Positions 33,067 to 42,772 of a stretch of DNA of 43,984 nt are shown piece after piece (position 1 is the first letter of the stretch; each line of letters opens with the position of its first letter). The stretch comes from an uncultured Acetobacteraceae bacterium (GTDB taxonomy: Bacteria; Pseudomonadota; Alphaproteobacteria; Acetobacterales; Acetobacteraceae). The notes beneath the pieces are model-generated. The model saw nothing but the letters and a program-made list of their open reading frames with translations, searched no databases and was not told where the DNA came from. The translations under genes were made by a program, and so were the position numbers. Where the stretch lies: positions 1 through 43,984 of the forward strand of contig CADCTL010000216.1 in NCBI GenBank assembly GCA_902805625.1. The letters are read 5' to 3'.

Positions 33067-36000
33067 TCAGGCCGCCTTGGCCTGCGCCGCCAACTTGACG
33101 AGCCCGGACAGCAGATCCTTCGCCACCCGCACCCGCTGCGGCAGCTCCATCTCCCGCAGCAGGGCGAGCTTGTGGTCCGGCCGGAGCTTCACCAGGCCCT
33201 TCTGCGCGCCCACCCAGGACACGAGGCCGCCGGGGTTGCGGAACTGGTTGCGGCGGAAGCTCAGCACCACGCCCTTCGGCCCGGCGTCCACCTTCTCCAC
33301 CCCCGCCTCGCGGCACAGCCGCTTGACGGCGACCACCTGGAGCAGGTTCTCCACCTCGGGCGGCAGCTTGCCGAAGCGGTCCTCCAGCTCCGCCGCCACC
33401 GCTTCGATCTCCGCCTCGTTCGCCAGCGCGGCGATGCGCCGGTACAGGCCGAGCCGCACCGGCAGATCCCGCACGTAGTCCTCCGGGATCAGCACCGGCA
33501 GGCCCAGGTTGATGTTGGGCGTCCAGTCGCGCGAGTCGTCGCCGTCCGCGCGCTTCTTGCCCTGCCCCGCCCGGATGTCAGCCACCGCGTCTTCCAGCAT
33601 CTGCTGGTACAGCTCGATGCCCACCTCGCGCACCTGCCCGCTCTGCTCATCGCCGAGCAGGTTGCCGGCGCCGCGGATGTCCAGGTCGTGCGACGCGAGG
33701 GTGAAGCCGGCGCCCAGCGTGTCGAGCGTCTGCATCACCTCCAGCCGCTTCTGCGCCGCGGCGGAGAGGCGATGGCCCTGCGGCCAAGTGAGGTAGGCGT
33801 AGCCCCGCTGCTTGCCGCGCCCGACGCGGCCGCGGAGCTGGTAGAGCTGCGCCAAGCCGAACATGTCGGCGCGGTGGATGAGCAGCGTGTTCACCCCCGG
33901 GATGTCGAGGCCGCTTTCCACGATGTTGGTGGACAGCAGCACGTCGTGCTTGCCGTCGCCGAACTCCGTCATCACCCGTTCGAGTTCGGTGGCGGAGAGG
34001 CGCCCGTGTGCCTCGACGATTTTCGCTTCGGGCACTATCTCGCGCATCCGCGCCGAGACCTTGGGCATGTCCTCCAGCCGCGGCACCACGCAGAACACCT
34101 GCCCGCCGCGGAAGCGCTCGCGCTGGATCGCTTCGCGCAGCACCACCCCGTCCCAGGGCATGATGAAGGTGCGCACCGCCAAACGGTCCACCGGCGGCGT
34201 GGCGATGATGCTCATCTCGCGCACGCCGGTCAGCGCCAGTTGCAAGGTGCGCGGGATCGGCGTCGCGGTGAGCGTCAGCACGTGTACGTCGGTCCGGAGC
34301 TGCTTCAGCCGCTCCTTGTGCGCCACGCCGAAGTGCTGCTCCTCGTCCACGATGACCATGCCCAGCTCGGCGAATTCCACGCCCTTCGCCAGCAGCGCGT
34401 GCGTGCCGACGATGATGCTGATTGAACCGTCCTTGACCCCCTCCCGCACCTTGGCCGCTTCCTTGGGCGGCACCATGCGCGAGAGCTGCGCCACCTTCAC
34501 CGGCAAGCCCTCGAAGCGCGTCGAGAAAACCCGGAAGTGCTGCCGCGCGAGCAAGGTGGTCGGCACCACCACCGCCACTTGCGCGCCGCTCATGGCCACC
34601 GCGAAGGCCGCGCGCAGCGCCACCTCCGTCTTCCCGAAGCCCACATCGCCGCAGATCAGACGGTCCATCGGCCGGCCGGAGGAGAGGTCCTCCAGCACGT
34701 CGGAGATGGCGCGCTGCTGGTCGTCGGTTTCGGCGAACGGGAAGCGGGCGCAGAACTCGTCCCAGGCGCCCTCCGGCGGGATCGCCGTCACGCCTTCCTT
34801 CACCTTGCGCTCGGCGGCCACGCGGATGAGCTGCGCCGCCATGTCCTGGATGCGCTGCTTGGCCTTGGCCTTGCGGTTCTGCCAACTCGCGCCGCCCAGT
34901 TTGTCCAGCGCGACGCCCTGGCCCTCGCTGCCGAAGCGCGACAGCACCTCGATGTTCTCGACCGGCAGGAAGAGCTTGTCGCCGCCGTCGTAGATCAGGC
35001 GCAGGCAGTCGTGCGGCGCGCTGCCCACGCTGATGGTTTCGATGCCGTCGTAGCGGCCGATCCCGTGGTCCTGGTGGACCACAAGGTCGCCCTGCTCGAT
35101 GCCGGTGGCGTCGGCGATGAACTGCGACGCGCTGCGCCGCCGCCGCGGCGGGCGCGCGATGCGCTCGCCCAGCAAGTCCTGCTCGCCCACCACGGCCAAG
35201 CCGAAGCCCGCGCCGGTCGCCTCCGCCGGCGCCAGGAAGCCGCGCTCCAACCCCAGCACCGCGAGCACCACCGCGCCTTCCGGCACGCCGCGCAATTCGG
35301 ACGCGTCCTCCACCGTGGCGGTCGCCAACCGGTTCTCGCGCAGCAAATTGCCGATCCGCTCGCGCGAACCGCGCGTCCAGGCCGCGACCACCGGCTTTCG
35401 CCCGGCCCGGACCATGGCCTCCGCGTACTCGGCGAAAGCGGCGAAGACGTTCTGCCCGGCCGTCCTCGCTTCGGCGAAGAGCCTGCCCGGCCTGCCGCCC
35501 GCCTCGATGCCCTCCGCCCCGTCCGGCCGCGCGAAGGGCAGGAAGCGCAGCAAGGGTCCGCCGGCCAGCATCCGCTCCCAGCCGCGCCGGTCGAGGTAGA
35601 GGGAGCCGGGCGGCGCCGGCCGGTAGGGCACCTCGCCCTCGTGGACGCGCACCGGCGCCCGGCGGGCCTGGTAGTGGTCGGCGATCATCTCCAGCCGCGC
35701 CGCCAGCACGTCCTCGGCTTGGTAGTCGAGCGAGACCGACGCGCCCGGCAGGTAGTCCAGCAGGGTCTCCATCCGCTCGTGGAACAGCCCCGCCCAATGC
35801 TCGATGCCGGGGTGCCGCCGCCCGGCGCTGACCGAGACGTAGAGCGGGTCCTCCGCCGCCGCGGCGCCGAACAGGTCGCGCCAAGCGCCCCGGAAGCGGG
35901 CGATCGAGTCCTTGTCCAGGAACACCTCGCCGACCGGCCGCAGCAACAACCCGTCCAGCGCCTCGCCGCTCCGCTGCGTGCCGGTGTCGAAGCGGCGCAT

Positions 36001-36570
36001 CCCCTCGATCTCGTCCCCGAACAGGTCGAGGCGCACAGGGTCGGCCTCGCCGGCGGGGAACAGGTCCACGATGCCGCCGCGCAGCGCGTACTCCCCCGGT
36101 TCCATCACCGTGCCGGTGCGGTTGTAGCCGTTCGCCTCCAGGAAAGCGGCCAAGCGCTCGGGCTGCACCCGGCCGCCGCGCTTCAGCTCCATGGTGGAGC
36201 CGGCGAAGACGTCGCGCGGCGGCACCCGCTGCACCAGCGCGTTGACCGTCGTGACGAGGATGCGCGGCCGCGATCCGGGCTCGAGCAGCCGGGTCAGGGT
36301 GGCCACGCGCTCCGCCACGATCTCCGCGTTGGGCGAAACGCGGTCGTAGGGCAGGCAATCCCAAGCCGGGAAGCGCATCACCTCCACGCCCGGCGCGAAG
36401 AAGCCGACCGCCTCCGCCAAGCGCGCCATCCGCGCGTCGTCGCGGCAGACGTGCAGCACCGGCGCGTCGGTCTCGGCCCGCCGCCGCGCGAGCAGCAGCG
36501 CGTCGAACCCTTCCGGCGCCCCGTGGACGGCGAGGCCGTGGGCGGGGCGCACGTCCACCATGTCGTTCAT
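33067..36570 (-). CDS. mfd: transcription-repair coupling factor Mfd
   Basis: A 1167-residue DNA translocase that removes stalled RNA polymerase and recruits UvrA. The UvrB-like N-terminal region (~1-400) includes RFPAWDCLPYDRVSPNAEIV. The RNA-polymerase-interacting CarD-like domain follows (GDLVVHQDHGIGRYDGIETI). The RecG-like motor has Walker A CGDVGFGKTEVALR (Lys647), DEEQ in VIVDEEQHFGVAHKERL, TATPIPRTLQLAL, STNIVESGLDIPGVNTLLIH and RGRVGRGKQRGYAYL. The C-terminal TRCF domain is LPVRLGLYRRIAALANEAEI. ATG 36570 overlaps the sdhE stop (ATGA) and starts the family N-terminus. The sdhE-mfd order opposite recG is common in Alphaproteobacteria. Confidence 0.97.
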   Translation of the reverse strand: MNDMVDVRPAHGLAVHGAPEGFDALLLARRRAETDAPVLHVCRDDARMARLAEAVGFFAPGVEVMRFPAWDCLPYDRVSPNAEIVAERVATLTRLLEPGSRPRILVTTVNALVQRVPPRDVFAGSTMELKRGGRVQPERLAAFLEANGYNRTGTVMEPGEYALRGGIVDLFPAGEADPVRLDLFGDEIEGMRRFDTGTQRSGEALDGLLLRPVGEVFLDKDSIARFRGAWRDLFGAAAAEDPLYVSVSAGRRHPGIEHWAGLFHERMETLLDYLPGASVSLDYQAEDVLAARLEMIADHYQARRAPVRVHEGEVPYRPAPPGSLYLDRRGWERMLAGGPLLRFLPFARPDGAEGIEAGGRPGRLFAEARTAGQNVFAAFAEYAEAMVRAGRKPVVAAWTRGSRERIGNLLRENRLATATVEDASELRGVPEGAVVLAVLGLERGFLAPAEATGAGFGLAVVGEQDLLGERIARPPRRRRSASQFIADATGIEQGDLVVHQDHGIGRYDGIETISVGSAPHDCLRLIYDGGDKLFLPVENIEVLSRFGSEGQGVALDKLGGASWQNRKAKAKQRIQDMAAQLIRVAAERKVKEGVTAIPPEGAWDEFCARFPFAETDDQQRAISDVLEDLSSGRPMDRLICGDVGFGKTEVALRAAFAVAMSGAQVAVVVPTTLLARQHFRVFSTRFEGLPVKVAQLSRMVPPKEAAKVREGVKDGSISIIVGTHALLAKGVEFAELGMVIVDEEQHFGVAHKERLKQLRTDVHVLTLTATPIPRTLQLALTGVREMSIIATPPVDRLAVRTFIMPWDGVVLREAIQRERFRGGQVFCVVPRLEDMPKVSARMREIVPEAKIVEAHGRLSATELERVMTEFGDGKHDVLLSTNIVESGLDIPGVNTLLIHRADMFGLAQLYQLRGRVGRGKQRGYAYLTWPQGHRLSAAAQKRLEVMQTLDTLGAGFTLASHDLDIRGAGNLLGDEQSGQVREVGIELYQQMLEDAVADIRAGQGKKRADGDDSRDWTPNINLGLPVLIPEDYVRDLPVRLGLYRRIAALANEAEIEAVAAELEDRFGKLPPEVENLLQVVAVKRLCREAGVEKVDAGPKGVVLSFRRNQFRNPGGLVSWVGAQKGLVKLRPDHKLALLREMELPQRVRVAKDLLSGLVKLAAQAKAA

Positions 36571-36872
36571 GGCCGCCGCAGCTCCGGCGGCATGCCCGCG
36601 CCGGACTCGCCGCATTCCAGCGCCATCCGCTCCAGCATCGGCGTGCGGACCCCGGGCGGCGGCTCGCGGCGTCCTGACAGCCAATCGGACAGGTCCACGT
36701 CCGGCAGGTCGAGCACGGCCTCGATCTGGGCCAATTCCGCCTCCGAAAAGGCGGACAGGTTGCGGGACACGAAGCCGCCGATCATCAGGTCCGCTTCCTT
36801 GGTGCCGCGGTGGCGGGCGCGGAACAGCAGGCGGCGGCGCCGGGGATCGAGTTCCGGGATGTCTTGGGGCAT
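36567..36872 (-). CDS. sdhE: succinate dehydrogenase flavinylation factor SdhE
   Basis: A ~101-residue SdhE/SDHAF2-family protein that promotes covalent FAD attachment to succinate dehydrogenase. The characteristic core is DPRRRRLLFRARHRGTKEAD with the RG-x-E/KE motif, followed by LAQIEAVLDLPDVDLSDWL. It is cytoplasmic and all-helical. In-frame ATGs at 36896 and 36908 would extend the N-terminus by 8 or 12 residues; none has a convincing ribosome-binding site, and 36872 gives the conventional length. It is translationally coupled to mfd and divergent from recG. No sdh genes are in the window. Confidence 0.88.
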   Translation of the reverse strand: MPQDIPELDPRRRRLLFRARHRGTKEADLMIGGFVSRNLSAFSEAELAQIEAVLDLPDVDLSDWLSGRREPPPGVRTPMLERMALECGESGAGMPPELRRP

Positions 36873-36953
36873 GTCGCTTGGCACGGCGGCTGGCATATAG
36901 GGCCCCATGGGAATCCTGTCAGCCCGAAGCGCCGCGCCGCGGCGGAGGTTCGC

Positions 36954-39140
36954 GTGACACCCGCGCCCGACCTTTTCTCGGGCGAGCCGGGGCGCCCCGC
37001 CGTGCCGACCCCGCCCCCGAAGGCGCCGCCCGCCTCGGCGATCGCCGCCCTGTTCGCCCCGCTCGCCGCCCTGCCCGGGGTCGGACCGGTGCTGGCCAAG
37101 CGCCTGCGCGAGGCGGTCGGCGGCGACCGCGTCCTCGACCTGCTCTTTCACCTGCCGGAGCGCTACGCGAGCCGCCTCCTCGTGTCCTCGCCCGCCGACG
37201 CTCCGGAGGAGCAGGAGGTCGCGCTGCGCGCCCTGGTTGTGTCGCTCCGCGGCGCCCGGTCCAAGGCCGGCCGCCCCTACGCCGAGGTCCGGACGGAGGC
37301 CGCCGGGGAACGCCTCCTGCTCCGCTACATCAACGGCCGGGTGGAGTGGCTGACCCGGCAAATGCCGCCCGGCACGGAGCGCGTCTTCGCCGGCAAGGTG
37401 AAGTCCGAGGCCGGCGCCTTCTCCATGCTCAACCCCCTCTCGGCCCCGGTGGCCGTCGGCCTGCCGCCGCTGGAGCCGATCTGGCCCCTGGTGAAGGACC
37501 TCCGGCTCTCGCAGGTGGCGAAGGCGATGGCGGCGGCGCTGGAACGCCTGCCCGACCTGCCGGAATGGCAAGACCCGCACCTCCTCCGCCGCGAGGAGTG
37601 GCCGGGCTTCGCCGAAGCCCTCCGAACGCTCCAAGCCCCGCAAGAACCGCCGCCGCCCGGCGCTCACGCCCGCCTCGCTTACGACGAGGTCCTGTCCAAG
37701 CAGATCGCCCTCGCCCTGGTCCGCCGCCGCGCGCGGGGGCGGCCGGGCCGCAGCCTGGTCGGCGACGACCGCCTGCGGAGCCGGGCGCTGGCCGCCTTCG
37801 GCCACCCCCTCACCCGCGGCCAGGAACAGGCCCTCGCCGAGATCGACGCCGACCTGGCCGCCCCGCACCGCGCCCTCCGCCTGCTGCAAGGCGACGTGGG
37901 CTCCGGCAAAACCCTCGTCGCCGCCCTCGCCATGCTCCGGGCGGTGGAAGCCGGCGCCCAAGCGGCGCTGATGGCGCCCACCGAAGTGCTCGCGCGCCAG
38001 CACCTCCGCACCCTGACGCGGCTCTGCCATCCCGCCGGAGTGCGGGTGGAGTTCCTGGCCGGCAGCGTGAAGGGCGCGCAAAGGCGGCGAGTCCTGGCCG
38101 GCTTGGCGGAAGGCTCGATCAACGTCGCGGTCGGCACCCACGCCCTGTTCCAAGAAGGCGTCCGCTTCCGCGATCTCGGCCTCGCCGTGGTGGACGAGCA
38201 GCACCGCTTCGGCGTCGCGCAGCGCCTGATGCTGGCCGGCAAGGGAGAGGCTGGCGGCGAGGGCGACGAGTCGGAGGCCCGCGGCGGGGCCGACATGCTG
38301 GTGATGACCGCCACCCCTATTCCCCGCACCCTGCTCCTGACCCAGTGGGGCGAGATGGCCGTCAGCCGCCTGACGGAGAAGCCTGCCGGCCGCCGCCCCA
38401 TCGCCACCAGCCTGCACGGGATGCGGCAACTGCCGGACGTGGTCGCCGGGATCGCCCGCGCGCTCGACCGCGGCGCCCGCGTCTTCTGGGTCTGCCCCCA
38501 GGTCACAGAAAGCGAGGCGACCGACATCGCCGCCGCCGAAACCCGCTTCGCCGAGCTGGAGCAGCGCTTCGGCTCCCTGGTCGGCCTGGCGCACGGGCAG
38601 CTCGACTCCGAGGTGCGCGAACGGGCGCTGCGCGACTTCTCGGCCGGCCGCACCCGCCTCCTGGTGGCGACCACGGTGATCGAGGTCGGCGTGGACGTCC
38701 CGGAAGCCACGGTCATGGTGATCGAGCGCGCCGAGCGCTTCGGCCTGTCGCAACTCCACCAGTTGCGCGGGCGGGTCGGGCGCGGTGGCGAGGCCTCGTA
38801 TTGTATGCTTCTTTACGACGAAGGCTTGGGGCTGGCCTCCCGCGAGCGGCTGCTCATCCTCCGCGACACGGAAGACGGCTTCGCCATCGCCGACGCCGAC
38901 TTCCGCCTCCGCGGCGCGGGAGAAGCGCTGGGCACCCGGCAGTCCGGCGCCCCCGTGTTCCGCCTGGGCCTCAAGGAAGCCGAGGCGCAGGACCGGCTCA
39001 TCGCCATCGCCCACCGGGACGCCGCCCTCCTCATAGAGAAGGATCCGGCCCTGGCGGACGGCGAACGAGGACGGGCGGCCAGGGTGTTGCTGGATCTCTT
39101 CGAGGGGCCGGAAACGATACGAACCCTCGACGCAGGTTGA
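36954..39140 (+). CDS. recG: ATP-dependent DNA helicase RecG
   Basis: A 728-residue branched-DNA helicase that remodels stalled forks and R-/D-loops. An N-terminal helix-hairpin and wedge/OB region covers ~1-290 (LPGVGPVLAKRLREAVGGDR, DLLFHLPERYASRLL). The motor has Walker A GDVGSGKTLVAAL (Lys319), DEQH in VVDEQHRFGVAQRL, TATPIPRTLLLTQWG, motif V VEVGVDVPEATVMVIE-like sequence and the arginine-finger block HQLRGRVGRGGEASYCML. A short Gly/Glu-rich insertion (GKGEAGGEGDESEARGGA) sits between the DEQH and TATPIP motifs. Start GTG 36954 follows GGCGGAGG. It is divergent from sdhE-mfd with a ~80-bp shared promoter gap. Confidence 0.96.
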   Translation: MTPAPDLFSGEPGRPAVPTPPPKAPPASAIAALFAPLAALPGVGPVLAKRLREAVGGDRVLDLLFHLPERYASRLLVSSPADAPEEQEVALRALVVSLRGARSKAGRPYAEVRTEAAGERLLLRYINGRVEWLTRQMPPGTERVFAGKVKSEAGAFSMLNPLSAPVAVGLPPLEPIWPLVKDLRLSQVAKAMAAALERLPDLPEWQDPHLLRREEWPGFAEALRTLQAPQEPPPPGAHARLAYDEVLSKQIALALVRRRARGRPGRSLVGDDRLRSRALAAFGHPLTRGQEQALAEIDADLAAPHRALRLLQGDVGSGKTLVAALAMLRAVEAGAQAALMAPTEVLARQHLRTLTRLCHPAGVRVEFLAGSVKGAQRRRVLAGLAEGSINVAVGTHALFQEGVRFRDLGLAVVDEQHRFGVAQRLMLAGKGEAGGEGDESEARGGADMLVMTATPIPRTLLLTQWGEMAVSRLTEKPAGRRPIATSLHGMRQLPDVVAGIARALDRGARVFWVCPQVTESEATDIAAAETRFAELEQRFGSLVGLAHGQLDSEVRERALRDFSAGRTRLLVATTVIEVGVDVPEATVMVIERAERFGLSQLHQLRGRVGRGGEASYCMLLYDEGLGLASRERLLILRDTEDGFAIADADFRLRGAGEALGTRQSGAPVFRLGLKEAEAQDRLIAIAHRDAALLIEKDPALADGERGRAARVLLDLFEGPETIRTLDAG

Positions 39141-39212
39141 ACGAGTGCTTGCCAAGTTCACGCATTATTGTCTATCCGGAAGCGTGCGCCGGGCAGTGGT
39201 AAGGGGTGGGGT

Positions 39213-39947
39213 GTGGCCGCGCTGATAGAAATTGACCGCCTGACCAAGAAGTTCGGCGACACGACCGTGGTGAACGACGTCAGCTTCAGCCTGAAGAAGG
39301 GCGAGGTGCTGGGCTTCCTGGGCCCGAACGGCGCCGGGAAATCCACCACCATGCGGATGCTGGCCGGGTTCCTCCTGCCCACCTCCGGCTCCGCCCGCAT
39401 CTGCGGCGCGGACGTGGTGGAGCGGCCGGTGCAGGCCAAGCGCAACCTCGGCTTCCTGCCGGAGGGCGCCCCCTGCTACCCGGAGATGACCGTGTCCGGC
39501 TTCCTCGACTTCACCGCCCGCGTCCGCGGCTACCGCGGCAAGGACGCGGCCGAGCGCGTGGCCGGGGCGATGAAGCTGACCGAGCTGGACGCGGTCCGGT
39601 TGCAGCCGATCGAGACTTTGTCCAAAGGCTTCAAGCGCCGCGTCGGCTTGGCCCAAGCGCTGCTGCACGACCCGCCCGCCCTGGTGCTGGACGAGCCGAC
39701 GGACGGCCTGGACCCGAACCAGAAGCACGAGGTGCGGGAGCTGATCAAACGCTTGGCCCCCGAGAAGGCCATCATCATCTCCACCCACATCCTGGAGGAG
39801 GTGTCGGCCGTGTGCAGCCGCGCCATCATCATCGCCCGGGGCCACCTCATCGTGGACGCCACGCCGAGCGAGCTGGAGAGCACCGGGCAAACGCTCGACG
39901 AGTTCTTCCGCGACCTCACCCTCAACATCCCGGCGTTCGGATTCTAG
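39213..39947 (+). CDS. ABC transporter ATPase of a Gld-type export system
   Basis: A 244-residue nucleotide-binding subunit, cytoplasmic. Walker A is FLGPNGAGKSTTMRML (Lys43), the Q-loop region FLPEGAPCYPEMTVSGFLDF, the signature LSKGFKRRVGLAQALLHDPP and Walker B ALVLDEPTDGLDPNQ, with the H-loop in IIISTHILEEV. The sequence resembles GldA and other exporter ATPases. GTG 39213 is chosen over an upstream in-frame TTG (39168) because AAGGGG precedes it and it begins the domain. It is followed immediately by the permease, GldG-like and DUF4340-like genes, one operon by spacing (4-15 bp). Confidence 0.92.
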   Translation: MAALIEIDRLTKKFGDTTVVNDVSFSLKKGEVLGFLGPNGAGKSTTMRMLAGFLLPTSGSARICGADVVERPVQAKRNLGFLPEGAPCYPEMTVSGFLDFTARVRGYRGKDAAERVAGAMKLTELDAVRLQPIETLSKGFKRRVGLAQALLHDPPALVLDEPTDGLDPNQKHEVRELIKRLAPEKAIIISTHILEEVSAVCSRAIIIARGHLIVDATPSELESTGQTLDEFFRDLTLNIPAFGF

Positions 39948-39951
39948 AGAC

Positions 39952-40776
39952 ATGGCCGCAGCCATCGAGGCCCCGCCGCTCGCGCCGCCCGCCAAACCGG
40001 CCGCGCCCCGGCGCCCGCTCAGCGATCACCTGCCCTCCATCGACCTGCGCCCGGCCCTGGTCGTGGCCCGGCGGGAGCTGGCGGCCTACTTCGCCACGCC
40101 GGTCGCCACCGTGTTCATCGTGGTCTTCCTCGCGCTCGCGGGCGTGCTGACCTTCGGCGTCGGCAACTTCTTCGCCCGCGGACAGGCTGATCTTGTTGCA
40201 TTCTTCTCCTTCCTGCCCTGGCTGTTCCTCCTGTTCATCCCGGCGCTCACCATGCGCCTGTGGGCGGAGGAGCGGCGCCTCGGCACCATCGAGCTGCTGC
40301 TGACCTTGCCGATCGCGCCCTGGCAGGCGGTGCTGGGCAAGTTCCTCGCCGCCTGGGCGTTCTGCGCCATCGCCGTCGCGCTCACCTTCCCGTTCTGGAT
40401 CACCGTGAACTTGCTGGGCTCGCCGGAGAACGGCGTGATCCTGTCCGGCTACATCGGCTCCCTGCTGGTGGCCGGCGCCTTCCTCGCCATCGGCTCGGCG
40501 ATGTCCGCCCTGACCCGGAACCAGGTGATCGCCTTCGTCCTCGCCGTCGTCGTGTGCTTCCTGTTCGCGGCGGCCGGCACCGGCGTGGTGACGGAGTTCC
40601 TGTCGTCCCGCCTGCCGTTGCTGGCCGAGGCGGCGCGCTCGGTCTCGGTGTTCGAGCGCTTCAACGGCTTCGTCCGGGGCGTGGTCGAGCTGCGCGACCT
40701 GGTCTTCTTCGCCAGCCTGATCGTCTTCTTCCTGTTCGTGAACGTGGTCATCATCGACCACCGCAAGGCGGATTGA
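39952..40776 (+). CDS. ABC-2-type permease of the Gld-type system (GldF-like)
   Basis: A 274-residue membrane subunit. After a Pro/Ala-rich cytoplasmic N-terminus (~1-45), about six hydrophobic segments follow, e.g. TPVATVFIVVFLALAGVL, FFSFLPWLFLLFIPALTM, VLGKFLAAWAFCAIAVALTF, LVAGAFLAIGSAMSALT, FVLAVVVCFLFAAAGTGVV and FFASLIVFFLFVNVVIIDH. TMRLWAEERRLGTIELLLTL is the coupling-helix-like ABC-2 signature. It belongs to the permeases that pair with GldA-like ATPases. ATG 39952 lies four bases after the ATPase stop. Substrate unknown. Confidence 0.9.
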   Translation: MAAAIEAPPLAPPAKPAAPRRPLSDHLPSIDLRPALVVARRELAAYFATPVATVFIVVFLALAGVLTFGVGNFFARGQADLVAFFSFLPWLFLLFIPALTMRLWAEERRLGTIELLLTLPIAPWQAVLGKFLAAWAFCAIAVALTFPFWITVNLLGSPENGVILSGYIGSLLVAGAFLAIGSAMSALTRNQVIAFVLAVVVCFLFAAAGTGVVTEFLSSRLPLLAEAARSVSVFERFNGFVRGVVELRDLVFFASLIVFFLFVNVVIIDHRKAD

Positions 40777-40780
40777 GCCC

Positions 40781-42757
40781 ATGGCCGGCAAGCCAAAGAC
40801 CAAGAAGAAGGTCGTCGAGCACTCGAACCGCAAGCGCCTCGGCGCCTCGGCGCTCGGCGTCGCCGCCGCCGCCGGCCTCTCGGTGGGCGTCAACATGCTG
40901 GCCGACCGCGTGGCGCCCCGCGCCCGCATCGATCTCACCTCGCAGAACCTCTACACCCTGGCCGGCGGCACGGAGCAGGTGCTGTCCGGGCTCAAGGACC
41001 CGATCACCCTCCGGCTGTTCTATTCCCGCAAGCTCGGCGCGGCGGTGCCCTCCTACGGCGCCTACGCCGACCGGGTGCGGGAGATGCTGGCCGAGTACGT
41101 GTCGCTCTCCAAGGGCAAGCTGCGCCTGGAAGTCCTCGACCCCGAGCCCTTCTCGGACACGGAAGACCGCGCCCTCGCCTACGGCCTCCAGGGCGTGCCC
41201 GTGGACCAGTCAGGCGAGCAGGTCTACTTCGGCCTCGCGGCCAGCAACATGGTGGACGACGAGCGGACGATCGCCTTCTTCCAGCCGGAGCGCGAGCGCT
41301 TCCTGGAATACGACCTGACCCGCCTGATCCACGAATTGTCCAATCCGCGTCGCCCCGTGGTGGGCGTCATGTCGTCCCTGCCGCTGAACGGCGACCCGCG
41401 CGCGATGATGATGCGGCAATCGTCGCAGTTCGGTCAGCCGGCCGTGGTGATGACCCAGATCCGCCAGTTCTTCACCGTGAAGGACGTGGCGCTGGACGCG
41501 CAGGCCATCGACTCCGACGTCCAGGTGCTCCTGGTCGCGCATCCGCAGGGTTTGTCCGAAAGCGCCCAATACGCCATCGACCAGTTCGTCATGCGCGGCG
41601 GCAAGCTGATGCTGCTGCTCGACCCCCACTCCGAGTCCCAGGCGACCCGCCCGAGCATGGGCGGCCCGTCGCCGGCGGGCACCGCCTCCTCCCTGGACCG
41701 GCTGCTCAACGCCTGGGGCGTCGAAGCCCCCTCCGACAAGGTGGTGCTCGACCTGCGGGGCGCTTGGCGCGTCCGGGCCAATCCGGGCGACCGGGTGCAG
41801 GCGGTTGACTACCTCGCGTGGTTCAACCTCCAAGGCGAAAGCCTGAACCGCGGCGAGGTCGCGCTGGCCCAGCTCGAACAGGTCACTCTGGCCTCCGCCG
41901 GAGAGGTCCGGAAGCGGGACGGCGCCCAAGTCGAGTTCGTGCCGCTGCTGACCAGCTCCCCCCAGTCCATGACCGTGGACGCGGCGCGCGTCCGCCAGGA
42001 GCCCAACCCCGTCCGCCTTTTGTCCGAATTCACCCAGGACGGAAAACAAAAGGTCATGGCGGCCCGCGTCCGCGGCCAGCTCGCCTCCGCCTTCCCGGAC
42101 GGCCCGCCCGCCCTGCCCGAAGGCCAGACCCGCCCGGAAGGCTTCCCCGAGCACCGCGCCCGCAGCGAGGGCCCGGCGAATGTGGTGGTCGCCAACGACA
42201 CCGACCTGCTGGAGGACCGCTTCTGGGTCCGCGTGCAGGACTTCTTCGGCCAGCAGGTGACGACGCCCTTCAGCGGCAACGGCTCCCTGGTGGTAAACCT
42301 GCTCGACACCCTCAGCGGCAGCGACGCGCTGATCTCGCTCCGCTCGCGCGGCGAGGTCGCCCGCCCCTTCGAGATGGTGGAAGAGATTCGCCGCGACGCC
42401 GACGCCAAGTTCCGGCAAACCGAGCGCGCCTTGCAGCAGCGCTTGGAACGCACGGAAGCGCGCCTGCGCGAGCTGCGCGGGGGCGCCACCCCGGCCTCCG
42501 CCGCCGCGGGCGAGCGCGCCCAGGCCGTCATCACCCCGGAGCAGCGGGCGGAGATCGACGCCGCGCGCGAGGAGATACAGCGCACCCGGCGCGAGCTGCG
42601 CGGCGTGCAGCTCGACCTGCGCCGCGACATCGAGGGGCTGGAGGGGATGCTGCGCTTCGCCAACATCGCCGCCGTCCCGCTCCTGCTGGTGGTTTTCGCA
42701 ATCGGCTTGGCGGTGCTGCGCGCGCGCCGGCGTGCCCGCGCCGCCGCGCACGCCTGA
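40781..42757 (+). CDS. GldG-like ABC-associated membrane protein
   Basis: A 658-residue protein of the GldG/ABC-transporter-auxiliary (DUF4350-like) family. A short cytoplasmic N-terminus and one membrane helix (LGASALGVAAAAGLSVGVNM) lead to a large presumed periplasmic domain starting RARIDLTSQNLYTLAGGTEQ, with blocks LKDPITLRLFYSRKL, YEYDLTRLIHELSNP-like sequence and VMRGGKLMLLLDPHSES. A long charged coiled-coil region (about residues 530-625, repeated E/R heptads) precedes a C-terminal membrane anchor (AAVPLLLVVFAIGLAVLRAR). GldG works with GldA/GldF in gliding bacteria, but homologues are widespread in non-gliders, where the role is unknown. Confidence 0.88.
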   Translation: MAGKPKTKKKVVEHSNRKRLGASALGVAAAAGLSVGVNMLADRVAPRARIDLTSQNLYTLAGGTEQVLSGLKDPITLRLFYSRKLGAAVPSYGAYADRVREMLAEYVSLSKGKLRLEVLDPEPFSDTEDRALAYGLQGVPVDQSGEQVYFGLAASNMVDDERTIAFFQPERERFLEYDLTRLIHELSNPRRPVVGVMSSLPLNGDPRAMMMRQSSQFGQPAVVMTQIRQFFTVKDVALDAQAIDSDVQVLLVAHPQGLSESAQYAIDQFVMRGGKLMLLLDPHSESQATRPSMGGPSPAGTASSLDRLLNAWGVEAPSDKVVLDLRGAWRVRANPGDRVQAVDYLAWFNLQGESLNRGEVALAQLEQVTLASAGEVRKRDGAQVEFVPLLTSSPQSMTVDAARVRQEPNPVRLLSEFTQDGKQKVMAARVRGQLASAFPDGPPALPEGQTRPEGFPEHRARSEGPANVVVANDTDLLEDRFWVRVQDFFGQQVTTPFSGNGSLVVNLLDTLSGSDALISLRSRGEVARPFEMVEEIRRDADAKFRQTERALQQRLERTEARLRELRGGATPASAAAGERAQAVITPEQRAEIDAAREEIQRTRRELRGVQLDLRRDIEGLEGMLRFANIAAVPLLLVVFAIGLAVLRARRRARAAAHA

Positions 42758-42772
42758 TCGGAGTTTGTCCGA

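Noticed and set aside
33647-36364. 905-codon open frame on the minus strand
   Set aside because: It lies inside mfd in another frame; its translation is Arg/Gly/Ala-rich with no domain. Long shadow frames are expected at this GC content.
36560-39202. 880-codon open frame on the plus strand, and 864-codon frame opposite recG
   Set aside because: Both are shadows of recG and sdhE; composition is Arg/Pro/Gly-rich without motifs. Only the short sdhE part of the minus frame is real.
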